Part shown: piece after piece, positions 42,217 to 50,805 of the stretch
Numbering within the stretch: the first letter of the stretch is position 1
Layout of the letters: every line of letters begins with the position of its first letter
Assembly (NCBI RefSeq): GCF_015097055.1
Contig: NZ_AP023366.1
Span: 2,622,001 to 2,686,000 of the forward strand
Source: Effusibacillus dendaii
GTDB taxonomy: Bacteria; Bacillota; Bacilli; Tumebacillales; Effusibacillaceae
Length of the DNA: 64,000 nt
Direction: 5' to 3'
The notes under the pieces: generated by a model
What the model was told of the DNA's origin: nothing
The model's input: the letters and a program-made list of their open reading frames with translations, nothing else
Databases searched by the model: none
Translations under genes and position numbers: made by a program

Positions 42217-43208
42217 ATACGAAATCAGACGCAAATGAAATCCGCATCTTTATAGATCAATTACAAAAGGCGGATTTTTTGGATGATTCTCGGTCCTGGT
42301 GGCCGAGATTTATTTTTCATTTTACAAATATTAACAATGCGGTTGAGATACTTGAAAAGGGTAAACTTTTTTCGAGAAATAAACTTAAAAAAACAGGTGG
42401 CATGGTAACAGATAATGCCAGTACGGAGGTTATTCAACAAACAGATGGAAGATGGAAAGATTTTGTTAGATTGTATTTTCGCCCCCGCACACCTACACAA
42501 AATAGGAATGAAGGATATAGGCCGCTAGCACAACGTAAATTACAATCACATTGTCCAGTACCTATCTATTTTATGTTTGACGCTAAGCAGTTGCTTTCAA
42601 GGGAAGATGCATATTTTAGCAAAGGGAGTTTGGCAGCAGCCTCTACAAATATTTATTCGAAAGCAGTCGATTTTAAAGAAATCCCTTTTCAATTAGTCTA
42701 TCATGATTCTTGGTTTGAACCTCATGAGAGGGCTTCAATCATACATCACCGCCAAGCAGAGGTAGTGGTGAAAGATGAACTGGATCTGGAGAATCTCAAA
42801 CATATTTGGTGTAGAAGTGAAGCTGAATATAAAACATTACTTAATTTACTAAGTCCCAAGACTCGGGAAAAGTGGAAAAGTAAAATAGGAGGTGGGAAAA
42901 AGGGGAATCTTTTTTTTCGTGATTGGATTTTTGTTGAGGAAGTCAATATGAATAAAGACAGCATAACGTTCAAGTTCAATGTACCCATGGAGACCTTTGA
43001 CGTTGTTGCTATAAAAGTTAAAATTACAGAAATGTATACGCAAACGAATTTTATATGGGAGAATACAGAATATAAAATTAAAAATACATTGGAAATCAGT
43101 TTGAAAAATTTAGAGAGACCAGAGATTTATGATGTAACACTCTTAATAGACAATCAAATAATGTTTTTTGACAAATATAACGAACTGGATTTCTACTTAC
43201 CATTCTAA
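42213..43208 (+). CDS. darT: DarT-like DNA ADP-ribosyltransferase toxin with extra C-terminal domain
   Basis: 331 residues. Residues 30-215 match the DarT (DUF4433) fold: FIFHFTNINNAVEILEKGKL (NAD-binding His36 region), DFVRLYFRPRTPTQNRNEGY (83-102) and HHRQAEVVV with the probable catalytic Glu183. DarT enzymes transfer ADP-ribose from NAD to thymidine in single-stranded DNA, block replication and defend against phage. Residues about 235-331 form an additional beta-rich domain ending LDFYLPF that core DarT does not need. In described darTG operons the toxin usually comes first; here the antitoxin does. Confidence 0.85.
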   Translation: MNTKSDANEIRIFIDQLQKADFLDDSRSWWPRFIFHFTNINNAVEILEKGKLFSRNKLKKTGGMVTDNASTEVIQQTDGRWKDFVRLYFRPRTPTQNRNEGYRPLAQRKLQSHCPVPIYFMFDAKQLLSREDAYFSKGSLAAASTNIYSKAVDFKEIPFQLVYHDSWFEPHERASIIHHRQAEVVVKDELDLENLKHIWCRSEAEYKTLLNLLSPKTREKWKSKIGGGKKGNLFFRDWIFVEEVNMNKDSITFKFNVPMETFDVVAIKVKITEMYTQTNFIWENTEYKIKNTLEISLKNLERPEIYDVTLLIDNQIMFFDKYNELDFYLPF

Positions 43209-43291
43209 TGGATTTGTAAGTTAAAGAGTACTTAAGCAAGTTTTTACTATGCGCAATTTTGATTGTAAAGTGAGAAATGGAGAGAAATAAA

Positions 43292-44323
43292 ATGAAGACC
43301 GTTCTCGTCACGGGAGGAGCCGGCTATATCGGCAGCCATACTGTTCAGGTGCTGCTTCAAAAAGGGTATTCGGTTGTTGTCCTCGATAACCTGACAACCG
43401 GACATCGGGAAGCGATTGACGTGCTGTCGCAATCGTTGAAAGGTACATCATCCGAACAACTATCTTTTTATCACGGTGATATTGCAGATCGTGCGCTTGT
43501 GAAAGAAATCGTCGTCCGGCATGATGTGAATGCGGTGATCCATTTTGCCGCCAAGAGTCTGGTGGGCGAGTCGATGCAGCGGCCGGATTTGTATTTTTTG
43601 GAGAACACAGGAAAAAGTGTCCAGCTATTCTCGACACTGCAGGAGTGCGGTGTGCGCCATATTATTTTTTCATCTACGGCCGCCGTATATGGGATTCCTG
43701 AACAAATTCCGATTTCGGAAACGATTCGCAAGCAACCCGTGAATCCGTACGGAGAATCCAAGCTGATGATTGAACAATCGCTTCGCTGGATGGAAGAAGC
43801 GTATGGCGTCAAGTGGGTAGCGCTTCGCTATTTCAATGCAGCCGGGGCCAGTTTAAACGGCGAAATTGGGGAGGATCATGATCCGGAGACGCATCTGATC
43901 CCGCTTGTACTAAAAACAGCGTTAGGTCAAAGAGAATCGATCCATATTTTTGGAACAGATTATGATACGCCTGACGGCACCTGTATTCGTGATTATATCC
44001 ATGTGCTTGATCTGGCGGAAGCGCATGTGCTGGCGCTGGCAGCCCTGCAGAGGGGGATGGCGAGCGGTGCGTGGAACGTCGGTACGGGTAACGGCTACAC
44101 AGTTCGGGAAGTGATTGAAATGGCACGGACGGTAACCGGACGGGAGATCCGGTCGATAGAGGCGGAAAGGCGGGCCGGGGATCCTGCAGTGCTGGTCGCG
44201 GACGCATCATTGATCATGACCCGGTTGAACTGGCGTCCAAAGTACGGATTGCGGGACATGATCGAGTCTGCCTGGCAGTGGCATGTGAATCGGCCGGAAG
44301 GGTATTCAGAGGCACCCAATTAA
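43292..44323 (+). CDS. galE: UDP-glucose 4-epimerase
   Basis: 343 residues from ATG 43292 (GGAGAG upstream). VLVTGGAGYIGSHTVQVLLQ, DNLTTGHREAI, FAAKSLVGESM, FSSTAAVYG and NPYGESKLMIE (YxxxK), with ALRYFNAAGA and GTCIRDYIHVLDLA. Interconverts UDP-glucose and UDP-galactose, giving a second sugar donor for the glycan or for the glycolipid enzymes. Strong terminator follows. Confidence 0.95.
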   Translation: MKTVLVTGGAGYIGSHTVQVLLQKGYSVVVLDNLTTGHREAIDVLSQSLKGTSSEQLSFYHGDIADRALVKEIVVRHDVNAVIHFAAKSLVGESMQRPDLYFLENTGKSVQLFSTLQECGVRHIIFSSTAAVYGIPEQIPISETIRKQPVNPYGESKLMIEQSLRWMEEAYGVKWVALRYFNAAGASLNGEIGEDHDPETHLIPLVLKTALGQRESIHIFGTDYDTPDGTCIRDYIHVLDLAEAHVLALAALQRGMASGAWNVGTGNGYTVREVIEMARTVTGREIRSIEAERRAGDPAVLVADASLIMTRLNWRPKYGLRDMIESAWQWHVNRPEGYSEAPN

Positions 44324-44393
44324 TGTGGCAATTGGCTGCATGCATCGACAGGGTTCGTCAAGCGGGATTGACTGCATCAAGCAAAAACCGAAT

Positions 44394-44441
44394 TTTACAG
44401 ATCAGACCTTTTGTGTTAAAGGTCTGATCTGTTTTTTGTTG
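44394..44441 (+). terminator. Rho-independent terminator after galE
   Basis: CAGATCAGACCTTTT pairs with an inverted AAAGGTCTGATCTG around GTGT, then T6 (44398-44437). Very stable by eye. Confidence 0.93.
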
Positions 44442-45298
44442 GGGAAGAGTTGTAATTACAGGTGAATCTTAGTTTCTGATGTCGATAATTCCCGGGAAAT
44501 GTCGGGGTTTGGAAGGTGCAGCACCCATCTTCTCCGGTAGCTCCCTAGGCTAATATCAATGACGCAGCTAACATTTTTCATGCAATATCGCGTCAGTCAC
44601 TATGTTTGAACGGAATATTTTACGGTAGAAAATAACATATGATAATGTTGAAAGTGAGGCGACCATGTAGCCTATGTCGAGTTTGTTTAACCATGAGAAG
44701 AACAATGATAAACCAATAGTGAATGAAACGGATAAAAGAACAGAAAACGATAAACGTGAAGAAAATTCGGGTGAAAATGAAAGTAAGAACAAGTTCAAGG
44801 TTAATAGAAAGGACAAATTGAAAATGATAACAAAAACGTTTGAACCAAAAGTTTGGCCTATTAATGTATCAAAGCGGAAATTGAATTATGGATATAAGAA
44901 CGGCGACATCCAATTTTTCCTCTAATAAACGTCGGCCCCCCTACCATTATCTTCTTCAACGCAAATGTACACAAGATTCCCACTAAGAACATAGCCCCCG
45001 AAATCAGATACGAGTCGCTGATTCTGCCGATAAAGGATTTAAGATAAAGGAACCGTCAGCAGGTTACACTTCAAATGGAGCTTCCGGTGTTGGATTGTTG
45101 GGGAAGAAAACGGGAGAATTCTTCAACGGGATTCGAATAACACCGTTAGAATCGGTATTTCCATAGAACAATTGGTAAAATGCTTAATTTTCAAGACTGG
45201 TTATTTTTTTTAATTTGCTGTAATATGCTTCTTATGATTAAATTTCGCATACAAACATTTCAGGTTGTGATTCCTGCATACCAGGAGGAGGGGGGAAC
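44442..45298. other. Gene-poor stretch with decayed coding remnants
   Basis: No intact gene I can support. A plus-strand 83-codon frame at 44674-44925 is a K/N/E-rich low-complexity sequence; the complementary 82-codon frame (44568-44816) starts at TTG without a binding site. At about 44880-45040 the minus strand reads KSFIGRISDSYLISGAMFLV then LCTFALKKIMVGG, like the last helix of an MFS drug exporter, preceded by a stop. At about 45005-45166 the plus strand holds an open tail without start (AGYTSNGASGVGLLGKKTGE). A strong GGAGGAGGGGGG site at 45284-45295 belongs to the MarR gene. Confidence 0.5.
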
Positions 45299-45733
45299 AT
45301 GAGTGCAACCGAGATCCGTCAGTTGCTTAGAAAAATCAATAGGCAAATCACGCATATTGCAAACAGGGAATTGGCCAGGTTTTGCATTACTGTACCGCAA
45401 ATCTTGGTGTTGAAGGAGGTACTTGGGGGCCCGAAAATGATCGGGCAGATCAGTGAAGCAGTGAATCTGTCAAACAGTACGGTATCTGGCATCGTGGATC
45501 GCCTGGAGAAACAAGGATTGGTTGAACGTCGGCGGGATCTTGATGATCGACGTGCAGTATGGATTTTCAAAACAGAGAAGTTTGAAGAAATCAAAAATCA
45601 GATTCCGGTGCTGCGGGACGATTATTTTTCTACATTATTGGAAGGGTTGTCGCAAACCGAACTGGACACCGTCGTCCGAACACTTCAACTATTATCCAAT
45701 CATTTAGAGGAGAAGGATGGGAAGCAGCAATGA
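45299..45733 (+). CDS. MarR-family transcriptional regulator
   Basis: 144 residues. Winged helix core: FCITVPQILVLKEVLGGPKM, IGQISEAVNLSNSTVSGIVD (recognition helix) and RLEKQGLVERRRDLDDRRAV (wing with DxR). First gene of an efflux operon, overlapping the next by four bases. Probably represses the operon and is released by a small ligand or substrate drug. Confidence 0.92.
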   Translation: MSATEIRQLLRKINRQITHIANRELARFCITVPQILVLKEVLGGPKMIGQISEAVNLSNSTVSGIVDRLEKQGLVERRRDLDDRRAVWIFKTEKFEEIKNQIPVLRDDYFSTLLEGLSQTELDTVVRTLQLLSNHLEEKDGKQQ

Positions 45734-46395
45734 AGTTAAATCGAAAGCAGGTTTTGATCCTCATTCTTGCACTGATGGTGATCGTCGGTGGCGGCATCGG
45801 AGGTTATTTCTGGTACCAGTCGACTCATTATGTCAGTACAGATGATGCGCGTATCAGCGGGGATATTTATCGCGTGATGCCGAAAGTGGCAGGTAAGTTG
45901 AACACGTTGAATATTGATGTAGGTGACTATGTAGCGCAGAACCAGATTGTCGGCCAGCAGGATACGGTGGGGTTGCCAAATACAATGCTGGATCAAGCAA
46001 CGCTGCGCTCGCCGATTTCAGGCATGGTCATTCAAAAAATGGCTGAACCGGGAGAAGTGGTGGCGCCAGGCCAAGCGATCGCCATGGTGGTGGATAAGCA
46101 AAAACTGTATGTGCAGGCCAATATCGAAGAAACCTACATTAATAAATTAAGCGTGGGTCAATTTGTCGAGTTTACGGTTGATACGTTTCCCGGCAAGCAC
46201 TTCACTGGAAAGGTGAAGGAAATCGGGGAAGCGACCAATTCGACTTTTTCATTGCTGCCGCCTGTTAATACAAGTGGAAACTTCACCAAAGTAACGCAGC
46301 GTGTGCCGATCAAGATTTCAATTGACGACCAGCAAAATGTCAATTTGTCACCCGGTATGAGTGCTGTTATCAAAATTCATCTGAAATCGAACTGA
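45730..46395 (+). CDS. EmrA/HlyD-family membrane fusion protein (short form)
   Basis: 221 residues. One N-terminal membrane helix (7-28), then YVSTDDARISGDIYRVMPKV, the typical EmrA start, a lipoyl-like half-motif, LRSPISGMVIQKMAEPGEVV (second half) and a beta-barrel part ending LSPGMSAVIKIHLKS. The long coiled-coil hairpin of Gram-negative EmrA is absent, as expected without an outer membrane. Works with the EmrB-type MFS pump encoded two genes downstream. Confidence 0.88.
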   Translation: MKLNRKQVLILILALMVIVGGGIGGYFWYQSTHYVSTDDARISGDIYRVMPKVAGKLNTLNIDVGDYVAQNQIVGQQDTVGLPNTMLDQATLRSPISGMVIQKMAEPGEVVAPGQAIAMVVDKQKLYVQANIEETYINKLSVGQFVEFTVDTFPGKHFTGKVKEIGEATNSTFSLLPPVNTSGNFTKVTQRVPIKISIDDQQNVNLSPGMSAVIKIHLKSN

Positions 46396-46408
46396 GGGTG
46401 GAACGAGA

Positions 46409-47647
46409 ATGAAACCAGAAGTATTGCAAAAAAGCCGAAAAACCAAGATCGTTTCGTTGCTTACTGTTTCGTTGCTTGGATGGGGAGGGATTGTTGGGTG
46501 CGGCAGCTCAACGCCCGCGTCGACTGCTTCGAATCAGGCAATTGATGTGAAGACATACACAGTGACAAAAGGCGTAATGGCAAGCGGTAAAGTGGTTGCC
46601 AACGATGAAATCCAGGTTGCATCGAAGTTGGCCGGTCGGGTAGCCGCCGTTAACGTACAGGAAGGTATGCACGTAGAAAAAGGCCAGGTACTGGTGGAGC
46701 TGGACTCGAAAGACTATCTGAGTCAGGTCCAGCAGGCGCAATCTGCTGTTCAGGCCGCCGAGGCAAACTATCAAAATACGAGAGATGGGGCGCGGCCGCA
46801 AGAAATTGCACAGTTGCAAAGTGCTGTCGATAGTGCGAAGGTAGCCTACGAAAATGCGCAGACCAATTTTGAACGCACCAAGAATCTTTATGCCAGTGGT
46901 GCGGTTCCGAAATCAAGTTATGATGATGCGGATCTGAAATTACAAAGTGCAAAAGCGACATATGAACAGGCGCAGCAAAAGCTCAGTTTGGCACAAGAGG
47001 GTGCCACCGCCAATCAGTTGAATGCGCTGCAAGCTCAGGTGAATCAAGCGAGAGCTGCGCTTCAGGCCGCGCAAAATGTATTGAGTGATTCGAAAATTGT
47101 CGCTCCCATTTCTGGAGTCGTGACCAAAAAGAATATCGATGCAGGTGAAATGGCGTCACCGTCCGTTCCGCTGTTAACTTTAGTCAATTTGGATGAGGCG
47201 GAAGTGCAAGTGAGTGTCCCGGATACGTCAGTATCTAAAATTAAAGCCGGGGATTCAGCAATTGTACACATCTCCAGTTTGGGAGACAAGCAATTTACGG
47301 GCACTGTATCGTTTGTCAGTCCAATCGCTGACACAAACAGCAGTTTGTTCCCCGTAAAAGTTAAATTGCCGAATCCGGATGGAACACTGAAAAGCGGGTT
47401 GGTAGCCGAAGTCCAGTTTGTGCCTTCCGGGCCGGTTCAACTCGAGATTCCGGTAACCACAGTGCTGCCGAAAGACGGCAAATTGTACGTGTTCAAAGTC
47501 AATGGAGATAAGGCGCAAATGGTGGAATTCAAAGGCAAGCAAAAAGATGCCAACTGGTATACGGTAGATTCCGGCGTCAGTGAATCCGATAAACTGGTAA
47601 TCCGACCGAGCAACCTGCAGGATGGAGTAAAGGTTCGGGTTAATTAG
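46409..47647 (+). CDS. HlyD/RND-type efflux adaptor lipoprotein
   Basis: 412 residues. Signal peptide ending at an IVGC lipobox (Cys about 31). Then beta barrel, lipoyl domain halves (VASKLAGRVAAVNVQEGMHV and KIVAPISGVVTKKNIDAGEM) around a coiled-coil hairpin of about 120 residues rich in QAQ/QSA, and a C-terminal membrane-proximal domain. It sits between the short EmrA-like and the MFS gene. Could serve that pump or the RND permease downstream. Confidence 0.88.
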   Translation: MKPEVLQKSRKTKIVSLLTVSLLGWGGIVGCGSSTPASTASNQAIDVKTYTVTKGVMASGKVVANDEIQVASKLAGRVAAVNVQEGMHVEKGQVLVELDSKDYLSQVQQAQSAVQAAEANYQNTRDGARPQEIAQLQSAVDSAKVAYENAQTNFERTKNLYASGAVPKSSYDDADLKLQSAKATYEQAQQKLSLAQEGATANQLNALQAQVNQARAALQAAQNVLSDSKIVAPISGVVTKKNIDAGEMASPSVPLLTLVNLDEAEVQVSVPDTSVSKIKAGDSAIVHISSLGDKQFTGTVSFVSPIADTNSSLFPVKVKLPNPDGTLKSGLVAEVQFVPSGPVQLEIPVTTVLPKDGKLYVFKVNGDKAQMVEFKGKQKDANWYTVDSGVSESDKLVIRPSNLQDGVKVRVN

Positions 47648-47658
47648 GGGGGATTCAA

Positions 47659-49266
47659 GTGACAGACTCAGAGGCTGTCGGCGTTCAATCGAAACCGGAC
47701 AACGAGAACAATTATTGGATTGCGTTAATTGCCGTCATTTTGGGTGCGTTCGTTGCGATTTTGAATAACAGTTTGATTAACGTTGCGTTGCCGAAACTGA
47801 TGTCCGTATTCGGTTCGTCTCAGGATCATATTCAATGGGTTCTCACCGGTTACATGTTGGCATCAGGTATTATCATCCCTGTCAGCGGTTTTGTCGGAGA
47901 GAGATATGGATACAAGAAATCATATCTGATCGCGCTGTCAATTTTCGTTGCGTTTTCTTTCGCCTGCGCTGCCGCGTGGAGTGATAACACACTGATTGCA
48001 TTCCGGATTTTACAGGGTATTGGCGGCGGTGTCATCATGCCGCTCAGTATGTCAATCATCTACAAAGTAGTGCCGCGCGAACAGGTCGGCATGGCGTTGG
48101 GACTTTGGGGAGTCGCCTCCATGGTGGCCCCGGCTGTAGGGCCCACCCTTAGCGGCTACTTAATTGAATATGTGAGCTGGCGGCTGCTGTTCCTGATGAA
48201 TGTACCGATCGGTCTGGTCGCTATTTTGTTCGTCTTCTTTGCGCTGAAAGAAACGGAGACGAACAGCAGTTTGAAGTTGGATAAGTCAGGTGTTGTGTTA
48301 TCGACCCTGACTGCAGGCAGTTTACTGTTGGCACTGAGTCAAGGGCAATCGGAAGGTTGGAGTTCGCTTTATATCATCAGCCTGTTTTTTGTTGCCGCAT
48401 TCAGTTTGGCACTGCTGATCTGGGTGGAATCAGGAAAAGAAGATCCATTACTCGAAGTAAAGTTGTGGAAAAATCCGGTGTTTGCGATGAGTACGATCGG
48501 TTCCAGTCTGGTCATGATCGGTTTGTACGGCGGGATTTTTCTTACCCCTGTATATCTGCAGAACATTCAGGGACTTACACCGATTGATACCGGCTTGTTG
48601 TTGATGCCGCAAGCTTTGGCCATGGCAGCCATGATGCCTGTTGCAGGTAAATTGTTTGACAAGGTGGGAGTTGTTCCGCTGGGAGTAGTCGGGTTGACGA
48701 TTCTCAGTATGATGACATTTGAACTTCATCGATTGACGATCGATACTCCGAATAGTTGGTTGAGGACAGTCATGATGATACGCGGAATTGGACTTGGATT
48801 GTGCATGATGCCGCTCACCACGGCAGGTATGAACGCCATTGCTGCTATTTCACCCCGGTTGATCGGGAAAGCTTCCGGTATGGGGAATGTGGTGCGGCAG
48901 GTGGCCGGTTCGTTTGGGATTGCGGTGATGACCACGATTATGCAGAATCGGCAGGCCTTGCATATCGTAGAATTTGGCTCTAATATTTCTTCGATAAACG
49001 CAATGATGGCGCAGGTTCAAACCGGATTGGCCAGTTATATTACATCCTTTGGGGTAGACGCGAAAACGGCTTCTGGTGGCGCTTTGTCAATTTTGATCGG
49101 ATTAGCCCAAAAAGAAGCCGCCTCCCGGGCGATCGCAGAAACGTTTCTGGCCGCGTCGCTTCCCTTGTTTTGTACAATTCCTCTCGTCTTTCTCATGAGG
49201 CAGAAAAAGCCGAAGACACCACCTGTACCCGCTTCACCGCAAAATTCTTCAACCGCTGCAAATTGA
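47659..49266 (+). CDS. DHA2 (EmrB/QacA-type) MFS multidrug exporter
   Basis: 535 residues from a GTG with AGGGGGGA upstream. About 14 membrane helices. Family motifs: ALPKLMSVFGSSQDHIQWVL (helix 1-2), GERYGYKKSY (motif A), FRILQGIGGGVIMPLSMSII and ALGLWGVASMVAPAVGPTLS (motif C). A terminator follows at 49271. Proton-driven drug export is the likely role. Confidence 0.92.
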   Translation: MTDSEAVGVQSKPDNENNYWIALIAVILGAFVAILNNSLINVALPKLMSVFGSSQDHIQWVLTGYMLASGIIIPVSGFVGERYGYKKSYLIALSIFVAFSFACAAAWSDNTLIAFRILQGIGGGVIMPLSMSIIYKVVPREQVGMALGLWGVASMVAPAVGPTLSGYLIEYVSWRLLFLMNVPIGLVAILFVFFALKETETNSSLKLDKSGVVLSTLTAGSLLLALSQGQSEGWSSLYIISLFFVAAFSLALLIWVESGKEDPLLEVKLWKNPVFAMSTIGSSLVMIGLYGGIFLTPVYLQNIQGLTPIDTGLLLMPQALAMAAMMPVAGKLFDKVGVVPLGVVGLTILSMMTFELHRLTIDTPNSWLRTVMMIRGIGLGLCMMPLTTAGMNAIAAISPRLIGKASGMGNVVRQVAGSFGIAVMTTIMQNRQALHIVEFGSNISSINAMMAQVQTGLASYITSFGVDAKTASGGALSILIGLAQKEAASRAIAETFLAASLPLFCTIPLVFLMRQKKPKTPPVPASPQNSSTAAN

Positions 49267-49270
49267 AAGT

Positions 49271-49309
49271 AAGAAGAGCAAGAGATTTCTTGCTCTTCTT
49301 TTTTCGCGC
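49271..49309 (+). terminator. Rho-independent terminator after the MFS exporter gene
   Basis: AAGAAGAGCAAGA (49271-49283) pairs with TCTTGCTCTTCTT (49288-49300), then T5. Separates the MarR-EmrAB-like operon from the RND operon. Confidence 0.92.
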
Positions 49310-49392
49310 TTTTTGATAGAATATTAAAGAAAAATTAAAGAACTTAGTGTAAACATTTATTGAAGGGAATTGTGAACTGGACGGAGGAGCAT

Positions 49393-50805
49393 ATGAAAAA
49401 GAGATGTGTAAGACTTGCTATTGCAGCAGTTTTCGCGGTTGCAACGTTGACAGCGGGTTGTTCCAGCAGCAAACCGACTGCAGGTCGACAGACCAAAGCT
49501 GTGCCTGTCAATACGATGTTGGTACAAACCGGATCTATCGGTGGCAGTGTTACGTTAACAGGACAGGTAGCGTCCAATGTACAAACTAAAGTGGTTTCTA
49601 AACAAAGCGGGAAAATCGCCAAAGTGTTTGTGAATATTGGCGATAAGGTTACAGCGGGGCAAACGTTGGCGCAGTTGGATACGAGCGATCTGGAAGTTCA
49701 ACTGAACCAGCAGCAGGCAGCCGTGCAGGTGGCGCAAGCACAGTATGAGAAAGCCAAAACGGATGCGGTCAATTCGAGCAGTCAGGCTAGTTCAGCACTG
49801 ACGCAAGCGCAGGTCAGTTTGAATGACGCACAGACAAACTATGAGCGCACGAAAAATCTGTACGACTCGGGTGCCGTATCCAAGCAGCAGTTAGATACGG
49901 CTGAACTGAACCTGGAGACGGCAAAAGCGAAACTGGATGCTGCCCAGCAGCAATACCAGGCCTCGCAAGTGAATGGGGATCCTCTGCAGCAGGGTTCGGT
50001 AAAGGTGGCAGCGGCTCAATTGGAGCAGGCACGTGCGAACTTGGCAGTGGTTCAAAATCAGTATAATGAAGCGACCATTACTTCACCGGTAACAGGCACA
50101 GTTGTATCGAAAGATGCGGACATGGGGACTTTTGTAGGTACACAGACGTCTGTTGTAACTGTGGCTCAAGTGGATCCGGTTAAAGTGAATCTTAATATAC
50201 CGGAAACGATTATTGCAAACGTAACGCCTGGCTTGCCTGTTACGATTTCCGTGCAGTCGTTGGGGAATGAAACCATTAAAGCCACTTTGTCACGGGTCAG
50301 TTCGGTGGTGGATCAGAACGTGAAAGCCTATCCCGCAGAGGTGGTAATTCCGAATCCGGAAGGGAAACTGAAGAGCGGCATGGTAGCCCAAGTTACCATT
50401 GAGGGAATGCAGACCCATCAGGGAATCCAAATTCCATCCGGTTCGTTGGTGCAAACGGCGGACGGCGCGAAAGTATTCGTGGTCCAAAACAATGTGGCGC
50501 ATCAAGTGTTGCTAAAGCTAGGTGTGATTGGGTCTACTAAAGTAGAAGTGCTGGATGGTTTAAAACCAGGGGATGTTTTAGTTGTCGGGGGGCAGGAATT
50601 GTTAGGGGAAGGTACCCCTGTTCAGGTTCAAAATGGTCCGGGTGCCGATCCAAATAAAGCTGCAAACCAAGGACAGTCTTCCGCTAACGGACAAAATGGC
50701 GAAGCAGACAAAGGCCAAGGAAATGCCAAAAGGAACGGATCTAACAACGGAAACAGCAATCATGGCAGCACTGGAAACGGAAACGGATCGGGTGGCAAAC
50801 AATGA
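49393..50805 (+). CDS. RND efflux adaptor lipoprotein with low-complexity tail
   Basis: 470 residues from ATG 49393 (GGAGGAGC upstream). Signal peptide with lipobox LTAGC. Adaptor order: barrel strand, lipoyl half, coiled-coil hairpin with NDAQTNYERTKNLYDSGAVS, lipoyl half (ITSPVTGTVVSKDADMGTFV), barrel and a membrane-proximal domain ending GGQELLGEGTPVQV. The last 55 residues are an unusual Asn/Gly/Gln-rich tail (QGQSSANGQNGEADKGQG and similar) probably disordered. Overlaps the permease gene by four bases. Confidence 0.9.
   Translation: MKKRCVRLAIAAVFAVATLTAGCSSSKPTAGRQTKAVPVNTMLVQTGSIGGSVTLTGQVASNVQTKVVSKQSGKIAKVFVNIGDKVTAGQTLAQLDTSDLEVQLNQQQAAVQVAQAQYEKAKTDAVNSSSQASSALTQAQVSLNDAQTNYERTKNLYDSGAVSKQQLDTAELNLETAKAKLDAAQQQYQASQVNGDPLQQGSVKVAAAQLEQARANLAVVQNQYNEATITSPVTGTVVSKDADMGTFVGTQTSVVTVAQVDPVKVNLNIPETIIANVTPGLPVTISVQSLGNETIKATLSRVSSVVDQNVKAYPAEVVIPNPEGKLKSGMVAQVTIEGMQTHQGIQIPSGSLVQTADGAKVFVVQNNVAHQVLLKLGVIGSTKVEVLDGLKPGDVLVVGGQELLGEGTPVQVQNGPGADPNKAANQGQSSANGQNGEADKGQGNAKRNGSNNGNSNHGSTGNGNGSGGKQ

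Noticed and set aside
44674-44925. 83-codon Lys/Asn/Glu-rich plus-strand frame
   Set aside because: Low complexity, an ATG-TAG just upstream takes the only binding site, no family seen; listed only within the gene-poor stretch.
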